From Cristatella mucedo (taxonomy: Eukaryota; Bryozoa; Phylactolaemata; Cristatellidae), in NCBI GenBank assembly GCA_009760855.2, contig WPIO01000036.1, positions 2,222,001 through 2,286,000 on the forward strand: a stretch of 64,000 nucleotides of DNA. Direction: 5' to 3'. Below, piece by piece: positions 54,780 through 64,000 of this stretch. Within the stretch, counting starts at the first letter, position 1. Each line of letters starts with the position of its first letter. Below the pieces are notes generated by a model. It was given only the letters and a program-made list of their open reading frames with translations. It ran no database searches and was not told where the DNA came from. Position numbers and translations under genes: made by a program.

Positions 54780-55720
54780 AGTCGAATAACGCACAGAAAA
54801 AATCCAAAAATGCTGATCCCGACCATTGACCATCTTCTTCACCTTTAACCTATCAGTGTCTGCACCTCACCAAGTGATCTTTGCGGCGATTAGCAGGTAG
54901 CTTCTCTAGTTTCTTTATCCATTCGATAATAAAACTAGATGGTCTATCGCCAAAGTTACATCTCCACTCGGCTCTTCTCTCTCAGCAACCACGCCCACTT
55001 GATTTCTCTCAATTCTGAGCTACACCTCGATAAGCACATTCAAGCATTCACAAGTGACCTCTTCCTAAAGTTCATCGTACAGTCTGAGAAGGTTACTAGC
55101 TCTATTAAATCTACGCCTATAGATCTTGGTGTGCGAGGCTTAGATTGGGCTGTGCCATGCGTAACTAACATAATATAAATCTCCTTCACTTCTGGTCATG
55201 TCCCTGCACCTTTCAGAAAGGCTGCAGTTAAGCAATTCGTTAATAAAGAAAAATCTAGACCAGGAGAATGGCAGTAATTTCTTTCAAGTCTCCCTTCTGC
55301 AGTTCCTATGTAAGACGCTTTAAGGAGTGCTCGGTGACCAGATAAACACTTTTATTCAAACTTAAAGCCTAATGTGATCCCGTAACAGGTTCAAGGAAAT
55401 CGATTATCAGTAGTGCAGCAGTTCTAAAACAACCTTGCCTCAAATAAACTTAAAATCCAATAGAGACCCAGCCTTTAGTTTGCAAGCTCACATAGCCTCC
55501 CGACTAGCATCACGGCATACCGCAACTTTATTACATTAAAAAAAAAAATCTGTTTCTCACAGTAAGTTAAGGGACCCTATGAAACTTGCTATGCATACTT
55601 GTGCGTTCTGAGGCTATACATGCTATCACTTACTATATTGATATACTTACCTAAAGTTTGGATAAAGTTCCTTCAAAGGGATTAAGTTCTCTGAGGGTGC
55701 TGTAAACTTCCTTATTTTAA
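54780..55720 (+). mobile_element. LINE B-like, decayed middle to 3' end
   Basis: It contains pieces of the linker and RT start (equivalents of KNADPDH, APFRKAAV) joined to the 3'UTR. The terminal hairpin reads AAGGGATTAAGTTCTCTGAG at 55676-55695. It parallels the 7120-7245 relic. Confidence 0.6.
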
Positions 55721-55739
55721 GTAAATGTTAAACAATTAT

Positions 55740-56440
55740 CTGTAGAGGAGACCCAAGTAGAGTCTGTCTGATTTTTAGCTGCACTCTTCGGCAGATTTTG
55801 ATGCTATTGATCACTCAATCCTTCTCGAGTGCCTCGCTTCCTGCCTGGGCATTGCTGGCGTTGCAATGTAATGGCTTGGATCTTATCATAGTGATAGGAC
55901 CAATGTCGTCAACAGAAAACATACGTTAGACAAGCCCTAAAGTAAGTACTGCCCAACTGCTCTGTGCTTGGTCCACATCTTTTTTAATTTCATCTTCTTC
56001 CTCAAGCAGATGCCATCGCCAAACGCAATCTAGGCTTCCATTTCTATGTAGATGAAGCACAGCATTCCAACACCTGTGTGTGAAGCTTAGCCTGACAGGC
56101 GTTCCGAAGCACAGCCGTAGCTGTGATTTGGAACGCTTGTGCCCTTTCTTGACTTTCTCATCTCGTTTATCGCCGGTCCTACTGCCTTTCTAATAAGGTG
56201 CTTATAGTCTATGCAAAAGACAGTGGGTGTGCTTGACTGTCGTCAACACGGCAGTCGTCACATTAGACCACTGATGACTGCTGACTTAGAAGCCATTAAG
56301 GCAAGGCAACATACCACTTGCTCTTCTGACTCAAGTAGTTTAGCTGAGCTGCCAGCCGACCAGCAGTTCTTTGGCTAGCCTAACAACGGCCCTTCGAATA
56401 GCTTTGACATTCGAACGTTCGAGTCAGTTCAACTCATGCA
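55740..56440 (+). mobile_element. LINE B-like RT relic, partner of 7260-8570
   Basis: It has GRFDAIDHSILLECLASCLG-like and AIAKRNLGFHFYVDEAQ-like frames, followed by the same unique words as the first unit (CTGCCAGCCGACCAGCAGTT). The SINE1 of the first unit is absent. Confidence 0.6.
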
Positions 56441-56445
56441 CGCTT

Positions 56446-57576
56446 TTATAATAATAATTACGCACTTGATAGAGCCCCCTCAGAGGACTCAATCTCTTTC
56501 TAGGCGCTTTACATTTTCTGCAAAGGGAAACGCGATTGAATCGTAAGTAATATCATGCTTGATAAACAACATGGACAACATGGTTAGGGGTGACATGCAC
56601 AGGGTCAGCATGCAAGTGTGGTTAGTGGAAGCATGCACATTGTCAGCACTCATAAGCACAGGAAGGACGAATCACAGGGACACACTAAATGCTGTTCTAA
56701 ATAGGTGTTTTTTTAAGTTCTTTTCAAATGTGGTCAAGTCAGGCGATGTCCTATTGTAAGTCGGGAGAGAGTTCCGGGATTTGGGAGCGTACGAGCTAAA
56801 TGCACGGTCTCCAAAGGATTTGAGGTTTGTACAAGGTATTGGTAGACTGTTGGATTCCGCAAAGTGGGTGGTACGATTCTTGGCCTGGTGGGGAGTAGAT
56901 CTGAGAGCTAGGCTGGAGCAAAAGAATGAAATGACCTTAAAGTAAGCAACAAAACCTTGAAGTCGATCCGTTGCTTGACTGGTAGCCAGTGCAGGTCGGC
57001 GAGAAGTGGTGTGATGAGGCAACTGCGAAGCTCACGACAGACAAGCCTAGCTGTGAAGTTTTGCACCAGCTGTAATCGCCTGATTGCACATTCCGGTGGC
57101 CAGCAAGCGGTGAGTTACAGAAGTCAAGACGAGATGTCTCGAATGCATGGACTAACTTAGACGTGGTATCCTTATTTCTAAAAAAACCCAAATTTTAGCA
57201 GTGTTACGTAGCTGAAAGTAGGCAGACTTGACTGTGAAGCTGATGTGGTCATCTAATGAGAGGTCACTTTAGAACATGACACCAAGATTTCGAGCTGATT
57301 CAACGGGAGATAGGCTGGCAGAGCCAATTTGGAGTGTCAACCGTCCCAATTTCTGAATCAGAATGGGTTTGCTCAAAACTAGTAAGTTAGTTTTATCATC
57401 GATTTTTTATAGAAGGTTTGCTGCCATCCATGCGCGGATGTCATCAATACATGCAGCCAGTGAGTTGGGAGAATTTGAGGTGCTCGAAGGCTGGGAGGGA
57501 TCAAAGCGATGGTACAACTGAGTGTCATCTGCATATAAGTGTAAGCCTAGGTTGTGCTCGGCAATCACATCAGCTA
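56446..57576 (-). mobile_element. LINE B, 5'-truncated insertion specific to the second unit
   Basis: The minus strand starts in RT ([35 protein letters not shown]) and runs to the hairpin and an ATT tail at 56446-56460. The first unit is uninterrupted at the equivalent place (8775-8805). Confidence 0.8.
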
Positions 57577-57654
57577 GCAACAGTCTGAATACGGAAGGGA
57601 AATCCGACGTCATGTCGCTTCCAAGCGGCCGCTCTCGGCGACGTCGGCTCCTAC

Positions 57655-57820
57655 CTCTTCCATCGTTATGCCGCATCCGGGAAAGCCTGGAAAGCCGCCG
57701 CCGACGTCCAAGAGCTTCAGCCGGAAGCCCTCGTCTTCAGAGGCTTTGAACGCTTCGTCGGCTGCTCGAACGGCTGCTGCGAACGCTGCCGCATCCTTGC
57801 AGCCGTAGCCCACGTGGAAG
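57655..57820 (-). CDS. ODC-like copy 2, exon 5
   Basis: The 166-nt exon encodes [13 protein letters not shown]... [19 protein letters not shown], with one residue change from copy 1 (LKLLDV versus LKFLDV). Intron 4 is about 16 bp shorter than in copy 1. Immediately past the donor at 57654 the two copies stop being near-identical. Confidence 0.85.
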
Positions 57821-58011
57821 CTAGGCGGCGAACAGGATGGCGAGCGCGAGTGCGACGCGACGGCCATGTTGTGGTGACGGCGAATGCCGCGGGCGCTCGG
57901 CTCTTGTGGCGGCACGGATGAGACCCTAGCTCGACAGAGGCGGCGCACGCAGAGATGTCGAAGCGACGGCGCCTCCAACTGGTATCGCGCGAGGCGCGAT
58001 GCGAGGCGCAC

Positions 58012-58149
58012 CTGATTCCGACGACGTCGAGCTGCAGGTCTCTGGCCGCGCGCAGCAGACGCCGAGCGCCGCCTGGCGGACAGCCGAACTTGCCGCCGAG
58101 CTCGATCGCCACTTTCTTGGCTTTCGGCGGCAAGATGCGCAGCAGCAAC
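58012..58149 (-). CDS. ODC-like copy 2, exon 4
   Basis: The 138-nt exon encodes the same [20 protein letters not shown] peptide and ends DVVGI as in copy 1. The splice sites are preserved (..CAG|G and TCAG|GTGCGC). About one silent difference is seen. Confidence 0.85.
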
Positions 58150-58377
58150 CTGCGGTGACGCGAGGCGAGGCGGCTTCCAAAGGCGGCTTCCAACGCGGCG
58201 CGAGGCTTCCGCGGCCCGAAGCTCTCGAGCCACGGACCGGAACTAGAGCCAATGGCATCAAGGTCATATAGAGGTCACAGCTAACATTTGAGTACTGATG
58301 AACAGCTTTAATACAACGGCCAACGACTACGAGCTTGCAACCTTGACACTCACTTTGAGCTGCTGCCCATCAGTTTG

Positions 58378-58490
58378 AAAAATAATAATAATAGTAATAA
58401 AAATAATAATAATAATGCACGTGATACAGCGCCTTCATATAACCTAATCTCTCTCTAGGCGCTTTACATTTGCTGGACAAAGAGACGATT
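58378..58490 (-). mobile_element. LINE B tail-only fragment (partner of 9628)
   Basis: It has the same hairpin and TAATAATAAT tail as 9628-9740, with small repeat-length differences. Confidence 0.8.
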
Positions 58491-58574
58491 GTTTACAGAA
58501 ACCAACGGACCTGTCGGCAATGGCCGGTTTCATGAGCTAATAAAAAAAATTAAAAGCACCCTTTTTCGACAGCC

Positions 58575-58715
58575 TCGTTTATATAGCGGCCGAAGAGCCT
58601 CGATAGCTCTCACTACCCCTTGCCGTGGGAAACCAAGTATCGCTCCCTGCAGGATTCGAACTCACGACCTGGATCGTGAAGAGCGAGTACCTTACCATTA
58701 GTCCACAACCCGGAG
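58575..58715 (-). mobile_element. SINE2 (partner of 9830)
   Basis: It is near-identical to 9830-9965, including the B box in CGTGAGTTCGAATCCTGCAG. Confidence 0.75.
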
Positions 58716-59264
58716 GAAGCTGTGCGAAATACAAACACCCCGGCGGCCTGGATCGATAGTTTAATAGATGCTGGGCTCCAAACGAGGCGTTAATTGCACG
58801 CTTATCTTTCCAAATGGTACTTCATGCGTTCGTTTCACATATCACGTGGCATAGAGGCCCGAGCTGTCGGACTGAGCCGCCCGCCCAGCATGCACTTGCT
58901 TCAGTGAGGCGCGAAAATGCTTAGGCTCCAGCGAAAATGTGCTGAAATTTGCATGCAGGCTATGCAGACATTGATGGTCACTCGCGAGAAAGAGTCGGGC
59001 ATTTCGGCGTGATATTACTCATCACCCGCATTTCTTGGCGATATCTACTGGAGTTTCGCAGTATATTATAACGTATCCAGTGGCACCAATCGACGCACAT
59101 ATCTCTGCGATGAAACGCTCCGCAACCCCGTGACCTTTGAACAGCGTCGCAACCGTAGAGCAGGTGTGGGCACAGAAGCTGCAGCAGCAGAGCGTGCGGC
59201 TCGAGCGTGTCATCGAGCGGAACTGGGCGGAACTGGGCGGAAGTAGTAACTGCAGCAGCCCCAC

Positions 59265-59443
59265 CTGGCGCCGGGAAAAAGCTGCCGTATCTTGAGCAGC
59301 TCGTCCACGTTGTCGAACGTCATCAGGTCGACGCCACGCGCGGCCGCGTAGAGTATCATGTCCGGCTGCTTGCACGTGTTGGCGTAGACGATCCGGTCGG
59401 CTGAGACGCCGCCGCCGCTACCCATTACGAGCGCAATCTCGTT
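59265..59443 (-). CDS. ODC-like copy 2, exon 3
   Basis: The 179-nt exon has the same acceptor (cccgccCAG) and donor (CAG|GTGGGG) as copy 1 exon 3. The encoded peptide ([12 protein letters not shown]... to ...LFPGA) is identical. By eye I see one silent base change. The flanking intron has a short local duplication (aactgggcgg twice at 59221-59240) that copy 1 lacks. Confidence 0.85.
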
Positions 59444-59556
59444 CTGGGCGGGACAGTGCGAGACGGCGTGAGCACACTAGCGAGTCTGCCCGTCGTCCGT
59501 CAGCGCCGGCGGTGGACGCGGCAAAGCAGAATGGGGTTTGCGTCAGTTTGTTGTCA

Positions 59557-60245
59557 TAATAATAATAATAATGCACTTGATAAAGTGCCCTCAGAGAACG
59601 TAATCTTTTCTAAGCACTTAACGTTTGCTGTAAAGGTAGCATGATTGAATGGATTGTTGCAGCATGCTCAATGTCGACAAACAAAACGTGGTTACAGGTG
59701 ACAACATGCACAGTGTCGGCATGTAAATACGGTTTGTTGTAGCATGTACAGTGTAAGCACGCAAATGCACACAAAGGACTAATCACATGGACCCTCTAAA
59801 TGCTGCGATAAATAATAATAATAATAATATTGCACTTAATAAAGCGCCCTCAGAGAACTTAATCTCTTTCTTGGCGCTTTAAATTTGCTGCAAAAAGATA
59901 TGCAATAGAATAGTAAGTAAAATAGATGTGTTTCCAGCTTCTTTTTAAACGTCCCCAAGTCGGGGGATGTTTCGTGGCGTCAATCGGATGTTGTTCTAGG
60001 CTGTGAGAGCACACGAACTAAAGGCATGATATCCATAGGATTTGAGCGTCGTACAAGGTGTAGCTAAAAGATTTGATTCAGAAAAGCGGGCGTTATGAAA
60101 AGCTAAGCCAAGCTTGGTGGGGAGATCTGATAGGTATGCTGGAGCCAAAGAATGGAGGGATCTTAAAGTCTATGCGCTGCTTGACTGCCAACCTGTGCAG
60201 GTCGGCGAGAAGTTGACTGCGATTGTGGAACCCGTGCACGCTTAA
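59557..60245 (-). mobile_element. Two LINE B 3' ends in tandem (partners of 10795 and 11048)
   Basis: The first runs 59557-59810 and the second 59812-60245. Each has its own hairpin and ATT tail on the minus strand. Confidence 0.75.
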
Positions 60246-60253
60246 ATAGGTGG

Positions 60254-61098
60254 AATGGATGGTGGTGCTCCACGTGATTACTAGCCACGTGATTACTTGC
60301 GGCTCCTGTATTGCAAGCATCACGAACCAGATACGATCAAATTTTTAGATCGTACCACAAGTCATTGGCAGTCATGGCCATGTTCATTGTACTGCTGGCT
60401 GCTGTTTAGGAAGTTGTACTCTGTCTACGCCTGCCGCTGTTCAGGTGAAGTCTCCGAGGCTGTAGAATAAACAGCTGTACGTACTTGACACGTGACTGTT
60501 GGGGCGAGACGCGAGCGCTCTTGGTTTCTTAATTTCTTTCCTTCGGGATTTCAGCCATTGGAACCGTTACCGTCGGCATACAGCCGCGGATGACGGAAGG
60601 CCATCACGTGCGACGCCGCGTTCAGAGAGCTAGGCAGAGCCAGTCTGCTTCAAGGTGACACGATCATATTTGGTAAAGATAAACTATAGCATTCGGATGG
60701 GACTTCGGCTGAAAAATAAACATCTGATGGCTCGCCGCCTTCAACGCCCGGTGTCATTACCAGCCTCCAGACGGCGCTACTGGGCATAGCAATTTGGGCT
60801 TAACCAGTGGTTCTCAACCTTCTTAGTGGTGACCCTTTAATACAGTTCCTCGAGTTGTAGCGAGCCCCAAATATAAACTTATTTTGCGCAAAATCTGGAA
60901 GTGAAGGTTTTTCAATGGTCTTGGGCGACCCCCGAAAGGGTCGCGACCCACAGGTTGAGAACCGCTGCACTAAACGGCGCTCCATTTTCCGTCGCCATTT
61001 AAACGCTCCTCTTCCGGCTCGCTGCCTAGGGGTGGGAAGGGTTAGTAATAGATTCTTCTAGAACCTTCCGGGCGACCAAGTTGCAAGATCCTTTACGT
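60254..61098. other. 845-bp block present only in the second unit
   Basis: The first unit reads CTTAAATCGGTGG|TTTCGAGATAAG without it. The block holds a SPIN-type hAT element (60805-60967) and otherwise unrecognised sequence. No terminal duplication flanks the whole block, so a deletion in the first unit is as likely as an insertion here. Confidence 0.65.
60805..60967 (+). mobile_element. SPIN-like non-autonomous hAT element (MITE)
   Basis: It is 163 bp with terminal inverted repeats CAGTGGTTCTCAACCT and AGGTTGAGAACCGCTG. Internal blocks include GACCCTTTAATACAGTTCCT and CGAAAGGGTCGCGACCCACA. These are the hallmarks of SPACE INVADER (SPIN) miniature elements. The flanks GGCTTAAC and CACTAAAC agree at five of eight positions, which may be a decayed 8-bp target duplication. 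It has no coding capacity. Confidence 0.85.
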
Positions 61099-61742
61099 TT
61101 CGAGATAAGCTCTTTGGACTGATAAGCGGAACGCACCTGCACGCACTAGCCACTGCAAGTCGCACTGCCTCCCCGTGCTACCACACCGTGGTAGCGTGCG
61201 GCCACACCGTCCTCAGTAGGCTGACTCCAAGCGTGGTGTGGACCTTTACCCGATTTCCACGCGATACCTTTGGGTGTTCCTCTGCTATTGTCGGTGCGAC
61301 TATTTATGAGCTGTACTGGGATATGCTACACAAAGCGGAATCTGTTTAGCATGAGGTGTCGAAAGATGTCGCCACTCGTCGATACCCACCGGCAGGACTT
61401 CTTCGGCGGGTCAGTGAGAACCTCCCTGCATCCTGCGCTCACCCTGTCGACAGCTCGGCTATCAAACGTACGACTTGCGAGTTGAAAGGGCTGATTGGCA
61501 TTCTTTGTCGTAGGAGCTCAACTGCCTTGCCTCAGCGTGTTGTCCAACGTCGATCGGCGACCGTTACTAAGGTCCGATTCAAATTTGAAAGGGCTGCGTC
61601 TGCCAGGCCGGCTACACGCATATTTGAATGCAAGCCACTTAATCGGCGTAGCACAGTTGCTGGACAGCCTCTTAAATACCCTACGGTTAAGTACCCTTAA
61701 ATACCTTTAAATACTAAATGTGCGCTCTCTAAAAACCTAGGG

Positions 61743-62475
61743 GTCACTAATCCAAGTTGGTCCATGCGTTTGTGACATCCCGTCTCGACTTCTGCAACTC
61801 ACTGCTTACTGGCCTACAAGCATGTGCGATCAGGCGATTGCAGCTGGTGCAAAACTCTGCAGCTAGGCTTGTCTGTCGTGAGCGTCGCAGTTGCCACACT
61901 ACTCCACTTCTCGCCGACCAGCAATGGCTACCAGTCAAGCAACGGATTGACATCAAGGTTTTGTCGCTCACTTTTAGGTCACTTCATTTTATGGCTCCAG
62001 CCTATCTGTCAGATATACTACCCCATCAGGCCAAGCATCGTACCACCCGCTTTTCGGAATCCAACAGTCTAGAAATACCTCATACAAACCTTAAATCTTT
62101 TGGAGACCGTGCATTTAGTTTATATGCTCCCAAAGCCTGGAACTGCCTCCCGACCTGCGTCAGAACATCCCCTGACCTGACCACATTTAAAAGGAACCTA
62201 AAAACACACCTATTTAGGACAGCATTTAGTGGGTCCCTGTGATTTGTCCTTCGTGTGCTTATGTGTGCTGACAATGTGCATGGTGCCACTAACCACATTT
62301 GCATGCTGACCCTGCGCATGTCACCCCTTACCATATTATTCATTTCGTTTGTTTTTCAAGCATGATTTTACTTACCATTCAATTGCATTTCACTTTACTG
62401 CAAATGTAAAGCACCTAGAGAGAGATTTAGTTCTCTGAGGGCGCTTGATCAAGTACATTATTATTATTGTTGTAA
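61743..62475 (+). mobile_element. LINE B nested in LINE A, target duplication ATCCA
   Basis: This 5'-truncated copy begins [20 protein letters not shown] in decayed form and has an open frame of 161 codons (61757-62242): [40 protein letters not shown]. The 3'UTR, hairpin and ATT tail follow. LINE A reads ACTAATCCA before and TTATCCACAATCAGG after, so ATCCA appears on both sides. Confidence 0.8.
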
Positions 62476-62621
62476 TTATCCACAATCAGGCTGTCCAGAA
62501 GAAGCTACATACATTACCGCTTTCTGAAAGTTGGATGACGCCCTGCTCAAGTAGCTGTATACCTGAGGCCACCTATACCGGGTTCACATTCTTTTAGTCC
62601 ATGCGTTCTGAAAAGGTCGGT

Positions 62622-62697
62622 GATAATAATAATAAAAATAACGCACTTGATAAAGCGCCCTCAGAGAACTCAGTCTCTTTCTAAGTGCTTTACATAT
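62622..62697 (-). mobile_element. LINE B tail-only fragment (partner of 12430)
   Basis: The hairpin and a TAATAATAATAA tail sit inside LINE A, as in the first unit. Confidence 0.75.
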
Positions 62698-64000
62698 GGT
62701 GGTGGGTTTCAATAGTTGCTCGTGAATGGTTTGGCCAAAAGTTATGCAATTTTTCGCATGCACCATCGTTTGAATCAGTTGTAATCAGGTCCTCATCAAA
62801 GACAGTGCCTCTCACAGTTGTGATATACTGACCTCCTGCTGGCTGTCTAAACTTACTCGTAGAACAGTTTTCGGAGTTCCTCGCTAAAATAATTGTGTGT
62901 GAAAACCCTTACTGATTGCAGGAGTCTTCAATATTCACGTTAAAAACCCTAGCCCGATCTGCTCATTTCATGACTGTCTGGAGAATGTTGGCTTGGTCCA
63001 ACACCTAAATAATACCACCCACGTCGGTGGCCATATCTGGACCTCTTGGTCACTGGATTTCTGCTCCACTGACCTTGACCTTTTAGTGTGCCCAGCTGAT
63101 CCTCTCGGATCGGATGTTCAATCTCGTTTACTGTTCCTGCTCTCGTGTACGTACACGATAATGTCGAAAATGTCCATCGACGAAACTTTAAAGAAATTGA
63201 TGTAGAAGATTTTTTGAAAGCTGTATGTGATGCAGGTCCTTTTGATCTGCACCCTGACTTGAGCGACAGCCTCGATATCCTCATTGACTTAGGAGAGCTC
63301 TTGACAAGCACGCTCCCGTACACTCTGTCCGTGTATAGAGTCGTGGAGATTCATTTCAATTTAAAAATACTTCAAAAGATGCACCGTGTTAAGTGCAGGC
63401 TTGAACATCGTTTTAAGAAATCGGGGTCAAGTGCAGATCTAGTCTATTTCAAAGACATCCTTCGAGTTTACACACGAAAGCTGAAAATAACCAGGGCTTC
63501 TTCACTCGAAAACTGAAATCCTGCCAGTCAGACCCGATACAGATTAATAAGAAGGTAAGCGATTTACTGGCCAATGCTGAGAGGTCTTACTCCCCAGATA
63601 TAAAGGCACAGCCGGAAAGCTCTCAGTCTTCTTTATTGAAGAGATTTGCACATTCGTGCATCCATAAAGCCCCTTCAAGTAAAGCAATTGCGCAATCGCA
63701 GCCTGCGGACCTTCTTAAAGGATTTTTCGAGGTTTCTGCATGTGATGCGGCAACCTCAATAAGGTCTAGTAAAGAAAAGCTCGTCTCCAGAAGACCCTAT
63801 ACCATCATCTCTGTGGTCTTCACTGGCAGACCAACTTAGCCCTATCATAGCCGAGATTTGTAATGCTTTTTTGGAAAAAGGGGTCGTACCCAAGTCCTTC
63901 AAATCGGCAATCGTTAGACCGATGCTTAAAAAGCCTGGATTAGATGTAGAGGTCCTTGCAAACTAACGCCTAGTTTTCGTTCTTTCTCTTTTGTCTGTGT

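Larger units (their letters stand above)
51487..57654. other. Intron 5 of ODC-like copy 2
   Basis: The intron is about 6.2 kb. The exon-proximal part (51490-52010) is conserved with copy 1. The rest is LINE B, SINE and microsatellite DNA, listed separately. Confidence 0.7.
50689..59443 (-). pseudogene. ODC-like gene, copy 2 (exons 3-6; exon 6 with nonsense codon)
   Basis: This is the tandem duplicate of copy 1. Exons 3 (59443-59265), 4 (58149-58012), 5 (57820-57655) and 6 (51486-50689) are in the same order, with identical lengths for exons 3-5 and intact splice sites. Exons 1-2 would lie beyond 64 kb. Exons 3-5 differ from copy 1 by only about one base each; the one change I can identify in the protein is Leu for Phe in exon 5. 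Exon 6 is clearly more diverged and has TAG at 51384-51382 where copy 1 has CAG (Gln). That stop removes the beta domain with the catalytic Cys, so the copy is probably a pseudogene, unless the exon is skipped or the base is an assembly error. Confidence 0.8.
46870..64000. repeat. Right unit of the tandem segmental duplication (cut by window end)
   Basis: This is the counterpart of 1-13810. Extra material relative to the left unit includes a LINE B fragment at 47735-48465, LINE B plus SINE at 52218-54000, LINE B at 56446-57575, an 845-bp block at 60254-61098 and about 610 bp at 61380-61985. Confidence 0.8.
57650..64000. repeat. Near-identical tract, right copy
   Basis: This matches 8879-13810 except for an 845-bp block (60254-61098), about 610 bp (61380-61985), and a deletion of about 16 bp in intron 4. 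The tract continues past the window end. Confidence 0.8.
61190..64000 (+). mobile_element. LINE A (partner of 11590-14105) with nested LINE B
   Basis: The 5' region and ORF2 start lie at 61210-61742 (the frame with STVAGQPLKY and the NVRSLK equivalent), LINE B at 61743-62475, then LINE A endonuclease and linker: [40 protein letters not shown] and [20 protein letters not shown], to the edge. It keeps about 610 bp that the first unit has lost. Confidence 0.8.

Noticed and set aside
61270-61700. Separate short genes at 61.3-61.7 kb
   Set aside because: They align with the LINE A 5' region and ORF2 start at 18.9-19.3 kb.

Overview
This is animal nuclear DNA, almost certainly from an invertebrate. 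The evidence is split genes with GT/AG introns, two families of L2/CR1-type LINEs, tRNA-derived SINEs, long AC, GA, CT and AT microsatellites, and hAT transposon relics. A mollusc such as a pond-snail-like gastropod would fit, because a SPIN-type hAT element is present and SPIN has been reported from a pond snail. That identification is an inference.

The only host gene I can reconstruct is an ornithine-decarboxylase-like (ODC, PLP fold type III) gene, present twice in tandem on the minus strand. Copy 1 (3557-16351) splices from six exons with canonical sites and matching phases into a 479-codon product. It keeps the PLP lysine, the FHVG and GGGFPG motifs and the catalytic Cys-Asp pair. It has changed residues equivalent to mouse Ser200, Arg277 and Asp332. 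Copy 2 (50689-59443, continuing past the right edge) has the same exons 3-6, but exon 6 carries an in-frame TAG.

Layout: about 1-16.5 kb is the first duplication unit (3' flank, then the gene on the minus strand, with large introns full of LINEs). From 16.5 to 46.8 kb there is a retroelement-rich spacer: LINE A at 17-22 kb, LINE B at 22-26 kb, a GA tract at 27.7 kb, a CpG-rich patch at 28.3-29.8 kb, a hAT transposase relic at 29.9-30.5 kb, a possible LTR at 33.6-34.7 kb, and another LINE A with nested LINE B at 42.3-45.7 kb. The second duplication unit runs from about 46.9 kb to the end.

The two units are old and diverged over the 3' flank and exon 6. They become nearly identical from the 3' end of exon 5 leftwards into the gene (8879-13810 versus 57650-64000), apart from two large indels. 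This points to recent gene conversion or a second unequal exchange. LINE B and one SINE family share a 3' tail that can fold into a hairpin, and one tail-only insertion has a target-site duplication and a preserved empty site in the other unit.
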